The translations under genes were made by a program, and so were the position numbers. This document shows positions 1 to 7,950 of a stretch of 64,000 nucleotides of DNA, piece after piece. Within the stretch, counting starts at the first letter, position 1; every line of letters begins with the position of its first letter. The DNA is taken from positions 5,580,001-5,644,000 of the forward strand of contig CP124680.1 of NCBI GenBank assembly GCA_029961745.1, given 5' to 3'. The DNA comes from Nocardioides sp. L-11A (GTDB lineage Bacteria > Actinomycetota > Actinomycetes > Propionibacteriales > Nocardioidaceae). The notes under the pieces are model-generated. The model saw nothing but the letters and a program-made list of their open reading frames with translations, was not told where the DNA came from and did no database searches.

Positions 1-365
1 CCGATGAGCATCCGCAGCGCGGCCCGGCGCGGCTCCTGGTGCCGGTCGACCAGCTCGCGGCCCTGGGCGGTGATGGAGACGAGGCGGACCCGTCGGTCCT
101 CACGGCTCTCCCGCCGCTCCAGCAGGCCGAGCCGGACCAGCCGGTGGATATTGCGGCAGGCGGCGGGCGCGGACAGCTCCATCCGCTCGGCGATCCGGTT
201 CACCGGCAGCGGCGCGTCGGCCATGGTCAGCATCAGCAGGGTGCGGATCTGGGTCAGCGAGAGATCGCGATCGGCGAGGTAGGTGAGGCCCTCCCGCTCC
301 GCGAGGGTCCACAAGGACTGCAGGAACTGCTCCAGCCCCTCGAACAACTCGTCGCGCTCAGCCAC
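1..365 (-). CDS. MarR-family transcriptional regulator (3' end outside window)
   Basis: Translation of the minus strand gives a protein opening MAERDELFEG followed by a winged-helix region (LTQIRTLLMLTMADAPLPVNR, then a recognition helix around LSAPAACRNIHRLV and a wing containing RESREDRRVRL), the classic MarR layout. The stop lies beyond base 1, so the gene is cut by the window edge. I chose the GTG at 365; a second in-frame GTG at 374 would add three residues. It is divergent from the PAP2-family gene, and the space between them holds an inverted repeat suited to a dimeric regulator, so it probably controls itself and that neighbour. The ligand is unknown. Confidence 0.85.
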   Translation of the reverse strand, partial: MAERDELFEGLEQFLQSLWTLAEREGLTYLADRDLSLTQIRTLLMLTMADAPLPVNRIAERMELSAPAACRNIHRLVRLGLLERRESREDRRVRLVSITAQGRELVDRHQEPRRAALRMLI

Positions 366-382
366 GCCCGGCACGCTACCCA

Positions 383-406
383 ATTGATTGCATGTTCGCA
401 ATCATT
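383..406. promoter_or_regulatory. Probable MarR operator: GATTGC-N6-GCAATC
   Basis: A perfect inverted repeat, GATTGC (386-391) and GCAATC (398-403), lies in the divergent MarR/PAP2 intergenic space, with further partial symmetry in the flanks. A third copy of the half-site (GATTGC, 420-425) sits just downstream, next to the ribosome binding site of the PAP2 gene. Spacing and position suit a MarR dimer. Binding itself is inferred. Confidence 0.6.
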
Positions 407-451
407 CCTGTAGGACAGTGATTGCGTGAAGGACAGGAGGACGCACGGCCG

Positions 452-1303
452 ATGAGATTCCGTGACCTGGCGACGGGAGGCGTGGGCGAGCCCGAGGCCA
501 CCCCCACCGCCGCAGCGACCCGCTCCCCGGCGTCCGGGCGCTGGACCGTCACCCTCGTCGAGGCCGGTGCGCTGCTGGTGCTCGCCGTGGCCTACACCCT
601 CATCCGCGCGGCCCAGGGCGAGGACGTCGCCGGCGCCCTGGCCCACTCCCGCGCGATCGCGGAGGTCGAGCACTGGCTGATCCAGCACCTCGAGCGCCCG
701 GCCAACAGTTGGCTCGCCTCGATCCCCGCACTCGCCGTCCCCGCCTGCTACTTCTACGCCGTCTTCCACTACGCCGCCACGCCGCTGGTGCTCTACCGCT
801 CCTGGCGGATCGGCGGCTGGGTCCACCGGCGCGGCTACTGGACCCTGATCCTCGCCTCGGCCATCGCGCTGGTGATCTACGCCCGCTTCCCCGTCGCCCC
901 GCCGCGTCTGCTGCCCGACCTCGGCATGATCGACGTGATGCGCGCGTACGCCGACTACGGCTGGTGGGGCGACGCCGCGTCCGCACCCCGCGGCATCGGC
1001 GACGCCACCAACCAGTACGCCGCCATGCCGTCCCTCCACTTCGGCTGGTCGCTGTGGTGCGCGATCCAGATGTGGAGCTTCCCGGGGTCCTGGTGGCGGG
1101 TCGCGGCCGTGCTCTACCCGAGCGTGCAGGTGCTGGTCGTGATCGCCACCGCCAACCACTACCTGCTCGACGTACTCGCCGGCGGACTGTGCGTGCTCGT
1201 CGCGCTGGGCGTCGTGGTCGGGTTGCGGTGGCTGCGGGGCCGACACTCGGCCGAACCGGTCACCGCGACGACGGCTGAGGTCGGCGGACCGAAGACCCGC
1301 TGA
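452..1303 (+). CDS. PAP2-superfamily integral membrane phosphatase/phosphotransferase
   Basis: A 283-residue membrane protein with about six hydrophobic segments. The C-terminal half carries PAP2-type motifs: a MPSLHFGWS segment (PSxH) and NHYLLDVLAG (HxxxD-like), plus a preceding FPVAPPRLLPD loop typical of the inositol-phosphotransferase/Aur1-like PAP2_3 branch. Such enzymes dephosphorylate or transfer head groups of lipid phosphates at the membrane. The ATG at 452 is preceded by AGGAGG (435-440); an upstream in-frame TTG at 422 has no clear ribosome binding site. It is divergent from the MarR gene and probably regulated by it. The actual lipid substrate cannot be read from the sequence. 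Confidence 0.8.
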   Translation: MRFRDLATGGVGEPEATPTAAATRSPASGRWTVTLVEAGALLVLAVAYTLIRAAQGEDVAGALAHSRAIAEVEHWLIQHLERPANSWLASIPALAVPACYFYAVFHYAATPLVLYRSWRIGGWVHRRGYWTLILASAIALVIYARFPVAPPRLLPDLGMIDVMRAYADYGWWGDAASAPRGIGDATNQYAAMPSLHFGWSLWCAIQMWSFPGSWWRVAAVLYPSVQVLVVIATANHYLLDVLAGGLCVLVALGVVVGLRWLRGRHSAEPVTATTAEVGGPKTR

Positions 1304-1309
1304 TCAGCG

Positions 1310-2158
1310 TCAGGTCGGCAGCGTCCGCACGAAGGCCAGGATGCACTGCGCGAGTTGTTCGGGCTGGTCGAACGGCAGACCGTGGCCGGCGTCGTCGACC
1401 TGCTCGAGACGCAGGCGGGGGCTGAGCTCACACAGCTCGGTCGCCAGGTCCCGGCTGACGACGGGCCGGTCACCGATGACGAGCAGCGTGGGTACGTCGA
1501 GCGCGCGGACCACGTCGCGGTACGGCGGGTTGGGCGGCCGCAGCACGTCGAACGCCGCGAGGCTGGTGTTCAGCCGCGCCTCGACCTGCAGCTCGACGAG
1601 CGCCGGCGGGCGACGCGCCGGCCGGGCGAGCGCGTCCCGCAGCAGCGCCGAGCGCCCTCGGCGGACGGCCTGGTGGTGCTGCTCGGCGACGTCGCTCTCG
1701 AAGACCTCACGCTGTCGTTCGCCGCTCAGGAAGGTGGGGTCCACGAGGACGAGGCCGCGGAGCAGGTGCCCGATCCGGGTCGCCACCAGCGCCGCCGTCA
1801 TCCCGCCCATCGAATGGCCGACGAGGACCGGTCGGGTGAGGCCGAGCTGCTGGATCAGGCCGATCACGTCGTCCGCGAGATCCGCGTAGCGGTAGCCGGA
1901 GTCCGGCGCGGTGGAGCGACCGTGCCCGCGGGCGTCGGGAAGGATCACGTCCAGGTCCGCCTCGAGCAGCCGGGCCACCGGCGCCCAGCCCGCGCCGCTG
2001 CCCATCAGCCCGTGCAGGAGTACGGCGGGTGGCCGGTCGCCACCGGTCCGGCGGTACGCGATGGTCAGGCCGCCGACATCGGCGTCGAGACGGTCGAGGA
2101 GGGGATGTCCCGCGCCGACCAGGCTCGCCAGCGGCCCGTGCGGTGCGGACGCGCTCAC
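1310..2158 (-). CDS. Alpha/beta-hydrolase fold protein
   Basis: A 282-residue alpha/beta hydrolase. It has the oxyanion-hole segment LLHGLMGSG, the strand-turn motif ILPDARGHGRS, the nucleophile elbow GHSMGG, an acid-bearing strand near VIGDRP and the catalytic histidine in DAGHGLPFDQP. The family includes esterases, epoxide hydrolases and C-C bond hydrolases; the substrate is unknown. The GTG at 2158 was chosen because the longer open frame runs back into dnaB and has no hydrolase homology before this point. It lies 34 nt downstream of dnaB on the same strand and ends six bases from the convergent PAP2 gene. Confidence 0.8.
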   Translation of the reverse strand: MSASAPHGPLASLVGAGHPLLDRLDADVGGLTIAYRRTGGDRPPAVLLHGLMGSGAGWAPVARLLEADLDVILPDARGHGRSTAPDSGYRYADLADDVIGLIQQLGLTRPVLVGHSMGGMTAALVATRIGHLLRGLVLVDPTFLSGERQREVFESDVAEQHHQAVRRGRSALLRDALARPARRPPALVELQVEARLNTSLAAFDVLRPPNPPYRDVVRALDVPTLLVIGDRPVVSRDLATELCELSPRLRLEQVDDAGHGLPFDQPEQLAQCILAFVRTLPT

Positions 2159-2192
2159 GGTGCGCTGCGTCCCGCAACCACCCGCAGCACCG

Positions 2193-4883
2193 TCAGTGCG
2201 CCATGTCGACGAACCGGCTGTAGTGACCCTGGAAGGCGACGACGATGTCGCGGGTCGCGCCGTTACGGTGCTTGGCGACGATGAGGTCGGCCTCGCCGGG
2301 GCGGGTCGACTCCTTCTCGTAGACGTCGTCACGGTGAAGCAGGATCACCATGTCGGCGTCCTGTTCTATGGAGTTGTGCAGGGCGATGCCCTCGGCAACG
2401 AAGTTGTGGACGCCGAGCACGGTGGCGTCGTAGACGGGCTGCTCACCGATCGCCTCGACGGACTTGATGCTGTCCCAGTAGACGTCGTTGGTGGCCAGCA
2501 CCTCGAGGTCGGCGTGATCGAGGACGGCGGCGACCTTGCCGAGGCGCTGGCGGCTCGGGGCGTGCTGCCACATCGTGGAGCCGCAGAACTGCGTGCCCAT
2601 CGCGGCGGCGAACTCGCGGTGGGTCATCCCCTGGTCGCTGAGGATCGTGCGGACGTCGTCCCAGACCTCGACCGGCACGGTGTCGGCGTTGGTGTTGGGG
2701 ACGACGTCGCGGATCAGCTCGCCGATCCGGGTCGCGGTCTCGCCGCGGGCGCCGTGCACGCCGATCTCGTCGACGAACCGCAGTTGGTTCTCGACGCCGT
2801 AGACGTGCAGCTGGTAGCCGTCGCGGTAGCCGTTCTTACGCACGGTCTTGACGCGGGTGAAGATGTTGTAGCGGCCGAGCAGCCGGGCCAGATCGTCGAC
2901 CAGGCGCCGACTCGTCGAGGCGTAGTAGATCCACCCGAGAGCGCGCTTCTCATCCCAGTGGACGCACCCGTCGGTGGCCCAGATGTGACGCAGGAAGAGC
3001 CCGACCTGCTCCTTGGGGAGCGCGAAGACCCAGTCGGGGACGAACTTCTCGTGGCTGCGCAGGCCGAACAGCCCGTCGGCATCGAGCCACTCCGCGATGG
3101 GGTTGCGGCGTCCGCGCGCGAGTCGGAAGGGAGCGGGCAGGCGCAGGGTGGTGACCCGCGCCGCGGCGTACTCGTCACGGATCGCCGTGATGCCGAAGCG
3201 ACGTGCGGCGGCCTCGGCGACGATGGCGAGATTGGCCTCGTCCTGGCTCGCGTACCTGATCGGCTGGCGCCTGACGAACGAGCCGTCACCCAGCAGGTGC
3301 GCGAGCAGGACGATCTCGTCGTCGTCGCGCGGCACGATCTCCAGTGGCGGCGGGACATGCCGGATGGCACCGACCCGGCTGCCGACCTCGAGCTCGGCCA
3401 GCGGCATCCAGCCGTCGTAGGTCAGGAAGGGGTGGTTGCCCGTGGCCTTCACCCGCCGGCCGGAGGCCAGCGTCACCTCGAACACCGGCTTGGTGCCGCT
3501 GGGGAAGGCATGGGTGAGGGTGCGGGGCACCAGCTTGAGGCGGTCGTCGAGCGCCCAGACGGGGATGTCGCGGACGCCGTCCTCCATCAGCTCCCCGAGC
3601 GTGATCTCGGCATTGGTGTCGGCACGGAGCAGGCGGGTGTCGGCCGTCAGGCAGCCCGACTCTCGGAGATCCGACATGGCCGGACGCTTGTCGGCGCGCT
3701 GCTCGGGACCACGGTTGAGCTGCGAGAGGGCGATGATCGGGATCTCCAGCTCCTTGGCGAGGAGCTTCATCTGCCGGGAGAACTCGGACACCTCGAGCTG
3801 GCGGGACTCGACCTTCTTGCCCGACGACATCAGCTGGAGGTAGTCGATGACCATCAGCTTGAGGTCGTGCTTCTGCTTGAGCCGGCGCGCCTTGGCACGG
3901 ATCTCGGTCATCGTCATGTTGGGCGAGTCGTCGACGAACATCGGCGCGGCCGAGACCTTCGCGACGTGCCGGGCCAGGCGGTCCCACTCCTCGGTGCCCA
4001 TCTTGCCGTTGCGGATGTGGTTGAGCGGGATCCGGGCCTCGGCGGAGAGCAGGCGCATCACGATCTCGGCGCGCGTCATCTCCAGGCTGAAGAAGGCACT
4101 GGTGAGGTTGTGCCCGACGGAGGCCGCGCGGCAAAAATCGAGAGCCAGCGTTGATTTGCCCATAGCGGGACGCGCCGCGACGACGATCATCTGGCCGGAG
4201 TGCAGGCCGTTGGTGAGCTCGTCGAGGTCGGCGAAGCCGGTGGGGACGCCGTAGATGCCGGCCTCACGGTTCTCGATCGCCTCGATCTCGTCGAGGACGC
4301 CGTCCATGATGTCGCTGAGCGGGGCGTAGTCCTCGGACTTGTTGCGGTCGGTGACCTTGTAGATCTCGGACTGGGCCTCGTTGACGATGCCCTCGACCTC
4401 GCCCTCGCCGGCGTAGCTGATCTGGACGATCTTGGTGCCGGCGTTGACCAGGCGGCGCAGGATCGCCTTCTCGTAGACGATCTCGGCGTAGAAGCCGGCG
4501 TTGGCGGCGATCGGGACGTTGGCCGCGAGGGTGTGGAGGTACGGCGCGCCGCCGACCTTCTGCAGCTGCCCGCGCCGCTGCAGCTCGCCGGCGACGGTCA
4601 CCATGTCGGCGGGCTCGCCGCGGCTGTAGAGGTCGAGGATCGCCTCGTGGATCTCCTCGTGGGCGGGCCGGTAGTAGTCGGCCCCGCGGAGCACCTCGAC
4701 CACGTCGGCGATGGCGTCCTTGGAGATCATCATCGCGCCGAGCACGGACTGCTCGGCGGCCATGTCCTGCGGCGGGGTGCGGCCGCCGCTGGGCGCCTCG
4801 CCGGGCGCGTACGACGCCGGGCCGTCGCCCCAGCCGTCGGAGGGCTCGGCGGTCCAGGCGGGCGGGTCGTCCGTGAGGCTCAC
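2193..4883 (-). CDS. dnaB: Replicative DNA helicase DnaB, interrupted by an intein
   Basis: An 896-residue precursor. The N-terminal DnaB domain covers about residues 40-150 and the RecA-like helicase domain begins near 205. Walker A (ARPAMGKST, 237-245), Walker B (MVIDYLQLM, about 344-352) and the ALSQLNRG segment are intact. The protein is split after SDLRESG (residue 410) by a 427-residue intein and resumes with SIEQDADMVI. Exteins joined give about 469 residues, normal for DnaB. It starts at a GTG with purine-rich GGAGG sequences just upstream. DnaB unwinds the fork in 5'-3' direction and is loaded at the origin. In related actinobacteria it directly follows rplI; here about 19 kb separates them. 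Confidence 0.97.
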   Translation of the reverse strand: MSLTDDPPAWTAEPSDGWGDGPASYAPGEAPSGGRTPPQDMAAEQSVLGAMMISKDAIADVVEVLRGADYYRPAHEEIHEAILDLYSRGEPADMVTVAGELQRRGQLQKVGGAPYLHTLAANVPIAANAGFYAEIVYEKAILRRLVNAGTKIVQISYAGEGEVEGIVNEAQSEIYKVTDRNKSEDYAPLSDIMDGVLDEIEAIENREAGIYGVPTGFADLDELTNGLHSGQMIVVAARPAMGKSTLALDFCRAASVGHNLTSAFFSLEMTRAEIVMRLLSAEARIPLNHIRNGKMGTEEWDRLARHVAKVSAAPMFVDDSPNMTMTEIRAKARRLKQKHDLKLMVIDYLQLMSSGKKVESRQLEVSEFSRQMKLLAKELEIPIIALSQLNRGPEQRADKRPAMSDLRESGCLTADTRLLRADTNAEITLGELMEDGVRDIPVWALDDRLKLVPRTLTHAFPSGTKPVFEVTLASGRRVKATGNHPFLTYDGWMPLAELEVGSRVGAIRHVPPPLEIVPRDDDEIVLLAHLLGDGSFVRRQPIRYASQDEANLAIVAEAAARRFGITAIRDEYAAARVTTLRLPAPFRLARGRRNPIAEWLDADGLFGLRSHEKFVPDWVFALPKEQVGLFLRHIWATDGCVHWDEKRALGWIYYASTSRRLVDDLARLLGRYNIFTRVKTVRKNGYRDGYQLHVYGVENQLRFVDEIGVHGARGETATRIGELIRDVVPNTNADTVPVEVWDDVRTILSDQGMTHREFAAAMGTQFCGSTMWQHAPSRQRLGKVAAVLDHADLEVLATNDVYWDSIKSVEAIGEQPVYDATVLGVHNFVAEGIALHNSIEQDADMVILLHRDDVYEKESTRPGEADLIVAKHRNGATRDIVVAFQGHYSRFVDMAH
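2373..3653 (-). mobile_element. DnaB intein with LAGLIDADG-type homing endonuclease
   Basis: Residues 411-837 of the DnaB precursor. The splice block A starts with Cys1 (CLTADTRLL); block B contains TGNHPFLT; the C-terminal blocks are VHNFVAEGIALHN, with Asn last and Ser as the +1 extein residue. The two dodecapeptide-like endonuclease segments appear as LLAHLLGDGSF and FLRHIWATDGCV, so this is a full-size intein with an endonuclease domain that may still be active. The insertion point lies between Walker B/sensor and the final helicase motifs, a site used by known DnaB inteins. Confidence 0.93.
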
Positions 4884-5415
4884 GGTCCTCCCACCTCCTG
4901 CTCTCGTCGGTCCACGCCGATCCTGTCGGTGCCGTCCGTGCCGGTCCGTCCGGTCTCGATTGTCCGGTCCGGCCCTCGGGGCGGCTCACTCGGGGTCGTG
5001 CGGTGGTCAGGGTCGCGACCGGGTCCGACACAATGCCCGGGCGGGGCCCGCGCGGCCCGACCGCACACGCCACCGGTGCGGCAACCTACGGGCCGGACGG
5101 GCTCGCCGAAAGGGCCTTATCCACAAGGGTTGGGGATAACTCGGGGCAGGGCGTGGACGACACGCGGGCATGGTGTGCACGGGGTGGGGAGGAACCTGTG
5201 GAGGCGAAGGGGTCCGGGAGGCCAGAAGTGGGCCTGACCTGCACAAACGTCGATCCACGCCTGTGGATGGCAAAAATCGGCGATGTGATCCTGTTCACCT
5301 TCCGGCCATCGGGCGGTCGGACGGCGTCTCCCCCGGCGGCCACCCCGGTACCACACGGACGGCCCTCATTTCCACAGGGGGACCCCACTTATCCACCGAC
5401 GTGGGAGCGACCGTG
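4884..5415. other. Gene-free region between dnaB and MATE gene with DnaA-box-like cluster
   Basis: No coding frame here looks real. Five sites resemble the DnaA box TTATCCACA: 5117-5125 (exact), 5131-5139 (opposite strand, one mismatch), 5262-5270 (opposite strand, two mismatches), 5368-5376 (two mismatches) and 5389-5397 (one mismatch). The first 110 bases carry the dnaB ribosome binding site and a low-complexity GGTCCG-rich stretch. A short A-rich patch lies near 5271-5277. The cluster could be a DnaA-regulated dnaB promoter or an accessory DnaA-binding region. The standard actinobacterial oriC lies by dnaA/dnaN, which are absent here. Confidence 0.5.
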
Positions 5416-6765
5416 GTGAGCGCGGCGCGGGCGCTCGACCGCGAGATCGCCCGGCTCGCGTTCCCGGCCTTCCTGGCCCTGGTCGCCGAGCCCCTCTTCC
5501 TGCTCGGTGACGCGGTCGTCGTCGGCCACCTCGGCACCCCGGAGCTGGCCGGACTCGGCATCGCCGGGACGGTCGTGACGACGGTCGTCGGCCTGTGCAT
5601 CTTCCTGGCCTACGGCACCACCGCGGGCGTCGCCCGCCAGATCGGCGCCGGCCATCGTGACGCCGCCCTCGCCCAGGGCCTCGACGGACTGTGGCTGGCC
5701 CTGCTGATCGGCGTTCCCGCCACCCTGCTCACCGCGCTCGCCGCCGACCCGCTCGTCGCCGTGTTCGGGGCCTCCCCCGACGTGGTCGAGCCGGCCACGA
5801 CGTACCTCCGCGTCGCCGCGCTCGGCCTGGTCCCGCTCCTGCTCATCCTCGCCGGCACCGGCGTGCTGCGCGGCCTGCAGGACACCCGCACCCCGCTCGT
5901 GGTCGCCGTGGCGGGCAATGTCGCCAACCTCGTCCTCAACGTCGTCCTCGTGTACGGCGCCGGGCCGGTGCCCGGGCTCGGGATCGCCGGGTCCGCGCTC
6001 GGCTCGGTGCTCGCCCAGACCGCGATGGCCCTCGCCCTCGTCGTCACCGTCGTGCGGGCGGCCCGCCGGGAGGGCGCCACCCTGCGCCCCCACCTGCCCG
6101 GCGTGCGCGCCGCGGCCCGGGCCGGCGTCCCCCTCCTGGTGCGGACCCTGACCCTGCGGGCCTCCCTGCTCGTCACGACGTACGCCGTCGTCCTCACCGC
6201 GACCGCCGACCCGGATCTCGACAGCACCGCGGTCCCGGTCGCCACCCACCAGCTGGCGATGACCCTGTGGGGGTTCCTCGCCTTCGTGCTGGACGCGATC
6301 GCCATCGCCGCGCAGGCGATCACCGGCCGCTACCTGGGGGCGGGCGACGTCGCCGGGACCCGCGAGGTCACCCGGCGGATGGTCGGCTGGGGCGTGGTCA
6401 GCGGCATCGCGACCGGGCTGCTGCTGGCGGCGGCGAGCCCGTGGCTCGGCGCACTGTTCACGCCCGACGAGGGCGTCCGGGACGCCCTCGTCCCGGTCCT
6501 GCTGGTCGCGGCGCTCGCCCAGCCGGTCGCGGGCGTCGTGTTCGTCCTCGACGGTGTCCTCATCGGTGCCGGCGACGGCCGCTACCTGGCCTGGGCGGGC
6601 GTGATCGTGCTGGCGGGCTACGCTCCGGTCGTGCTGCTGACGAGTGGGCTGGGCGCCGGACTGCCCTGGCTGTGGGTCGTCTTCTCCGCGGTCTTCATGG
6701 GCGGCCGGCTGGTCACCCTGCTGCGCCGGGCGCGCGGGGACGCCTGGCTGGTGGCCGGCGCGTGA
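5416..6765 (+). CDS. MATE-family multidrug/toxin exporter (DinF-like)
   Basis: A 449-residue protein with 12 predicted membrane helices in two similar halves, as in MATE antiporters. The N-terminal half begins LAFPAFLALVAEPLFLLGDAVVV and contains the conserved GxxDT-like RGLQDTRTPL loop; the second half starts near PLLVRTLTLRASLL. These transporters couple Na+ or H+ influx to export of cationic compounds, and the DinF branch is common beside replication genes in actinobacteria. The GTG at 5416 was chosen over GTG 5413 and 5401 because GGGAG at 5403-5407 gives an 8-nt spacing. It is translationally coupled to the next gene. Confidence 0.9.
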   Translation: MSAARALDREIARLAFPAFLALVAEPLFLLGDAVVVGHLGTPELAGLGIAGTVVTTVVGLCIFLAYGTTAGVARQIGAGHRDAALAQGLDGLWLALLIGVPATLLTALAADPLVAVFGASPDVVEPATTYLRVAALGLVPLLLILAGTGVLRGLQDTRTPLVVAVAGNVANLVLNVVLVYGAGPVPGLGIAGSALGSVLAQTAMALALVVTVVRAARREGATLRPHLPGVRAAARAGVPLLVRTLTLRASLLVTTYAVVLTATADPDLDSTAVPVATHQLAMTLWGFLAFVLDAIAIAAQAITGRYLGAGDVAGTREVTRRMVGWGVVSGIATGLLLAAASPWLGALFTPDEGVRDALVPVLLVAALAQPVAGVVFVLDGVLIGAGDGRYLAWAGVIVLAGYAPVVLLTSGLGAGLPWLWVVFSAVFMGGRLVTLLRRARGDAWLVAGA

Positions 6766-7328
6766 AGCCGCTCCAGGCGGTCGGGCTGGGCCTGGTCCTG
6801 CTCGCGCTCGGACCGGCCGAAGCGGAGCCCGGCACCTTCGACCCGCTGCCCGACCCCTTCGGCTGGCTGCTCGTCCTGATCGGCCTGCACGGGCTGAACG
6901 CCGTGCTCGACCCCCGGCGGCTGCCCACCCTGCGGTTCCTCGGCGGGCTCGCCCTGGTCATCTCGGTCGCGCTGGTCGTGCCGGCCGTGGCCCGCTGGGT
7001 CGACACCGAGCCGTCGCTGGGCTGGGCGGCCGACGTCCCCCGGTTCGGCTTCTTCGCGCTGCTGTGCCACCAGCTCAGCCAGGCCGCACTGCGGGCGCGC
7101 AGCACCGGCGCCGCGAGCGTGTTCGGCATGGCCGCGCTGACGCTGCTGTTCGTGCTGGCCGCGCCGCCGCTGGCCTTCGGCGCCGACTGGACCGGCGTCG
7201 GCCCGGCCGGCGAGGTGGCCGCGCAGGCCGTCCAGCTCGCCCTCGTGATCCTCTGCTTCGTGGTCGCCGGCCGCGCCTGGGCCGGCGCGCCGGATCCGGC
7301 CGAGCCCGCGAACGACGCGTCGTCCTAG
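6762..7328 (+). CDS. Small integral membrane protein, function unknown
   Basis: A 188-residue protein with about five hydrophobic segments: a first short one after the start, a DPLPDPFGWLLVLIGLHGL segment, then further helices around residues 55-75, 85-105, 115-140 and 150-170. The GTG overlaps the stop of the MATE gene (GTGA, 4 nt), so the two are translated together. I recognise no family beyond a resemblance to small actinobacterial hypothetical membrane proteins. It may help the exporter but nothing in the sequence proves it. It ends on bases shared with the stop of the convergent Lrp gene. Confidence 0.7.
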   Translation: MKPLQAVGLGLVLLALGPAEAEPGTFDPLPDPFGWLLVLIGLHGLNAVLDPRRLPTLRFLGGLALVISVALVVPAVARWVDTEPSLGWAADVPRFGFFALLCHQLSQAALRARSTGAASVFGMAALTLLFVLAAPPLAFGADWTGVGPAGEVAAQAVQLALVILCFVVAGRAWAGAPDPAEPANDASS

Positions 7329-7780
7329 CCAGCCGGACCGCTGCCGTCGGTGATCCGGGACCGGTCCCAGGCCTTCATCACGATCAGGGTCTTCGTCGCC
7401 GCGACGATCCCGGTCCGCCGGATCGCGTTGACCACCTGCTGGAGATGGTCGACATTGCGCACCCGGAATCGGACCATGCCGTCCGGGTCGCCCGCGATCG
7501 TGTAGTACTCCTGGACCTCGGGGACCTGGCGCGCGATCTCGTCGAACTCCTGGGTGTCCGTGCCGCTGGTCAGCGTCACCTCGGTGAAGGCGTCCAGGTC
7601 GCCGGCCTCGCCGTAGTCGACGACCGCGACATAGCCCAGGATCACGCCGGAGGCCTCCAGCCGCTCGATCCGGCGCGCCACCGGCGCCGCGGAGAGGCCG
7701 ACCCGGCGCGCGATCTCGCTCACCGGGAGCCGGGCGTTGTGACGGAGCAGGTCCAGGATCTGCCGGTCGATCTCGTCCAT
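7325..7780 (-). CDS. Lrp/AsnC-family transcriptional regulator (BkdR-like)
   Basis: A 151-residue protein: an N-terminal helix-turn-helix (MDEIDRQILDLLRHNARLP, then VSEIARRVGLSAAPVARRI) followed by a RAM ligand-binding domain (ILGYVAVVDYG through QEYYTIAGDPDGMVRFRV). Family members form dimers and octamers and sense amino acids or keto acids. The ATG at 7780 is the conserved start; the longer open frame would begin inside the operator palindrome. It is divergent from the 2-oxoacid dehydrogenase operon, the same arrangement as BkdR with bkd genes in other bacteria, so control of branched-chain keto acid oxidation is likely. Confidence 0.88.
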   Translation of the reverse strand: MDEIDRQILDLLRHNARLPVSEIARRVGLSAAPVARRIERLEASGVILGYVAVVDYGEAGDLDAFTEVTLTSGTDTQEFDEIARQVPEVQEYYTIAGDPDGMVRFRVRNVDHLQQVVNAIRRTGIVAATKTLIVMKAWDRSRITDGSGPAG

Positions 7781-7802
7781 CGTGGGTCCTCTCGGCGCGA
7801 TG

Positions 7803-7827
7803 CGAACATGCGTGTCACGCATGTTCG
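7803..7827. promoter_or_regulatory. Perfect 25-bp palindrome, probable Lrp/BkdR operator
   Basis: Two exact 12-base arms (CGAACATGCGTG and its complement) around a single T at 7815. It lies between the divergent Lrp gene (start 7780) and the E1-alpha gene (start 7951), where a regulator could act on both promoters. Lrp-family dimers recognise such long dyads. Promoter elements themselves were not identified with confidence. Confidence 0.75.
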
Positions 7828-7950
7828 AAGGGTGCTGGACCCTCCAAATATCGCGATTTCCAGCGGAACGAGCAAGTCCCGCGCGTGATGATTGCGCCCC
7901 CGTCGGTCGAGCGAGCAGGCTTCCGTCGCCGGACGAACCAAGGAGGCACC

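Noticed and set aside
1911..4154. Long open frame of 747 codons on the plus strand
   Set aside because: Antisense to dnaB; composition (Val/Asp/Gly-rich, no motifs) is that of a shadow frame in GC-rich DNA.
4884..5415. Primary chromosomal origin (oriC)
   Set aside because: DnaA-like boxes are present but dnaA and dnaN are not nearby and most boxes are degenerate; reported only as a DnaA-box cluster.
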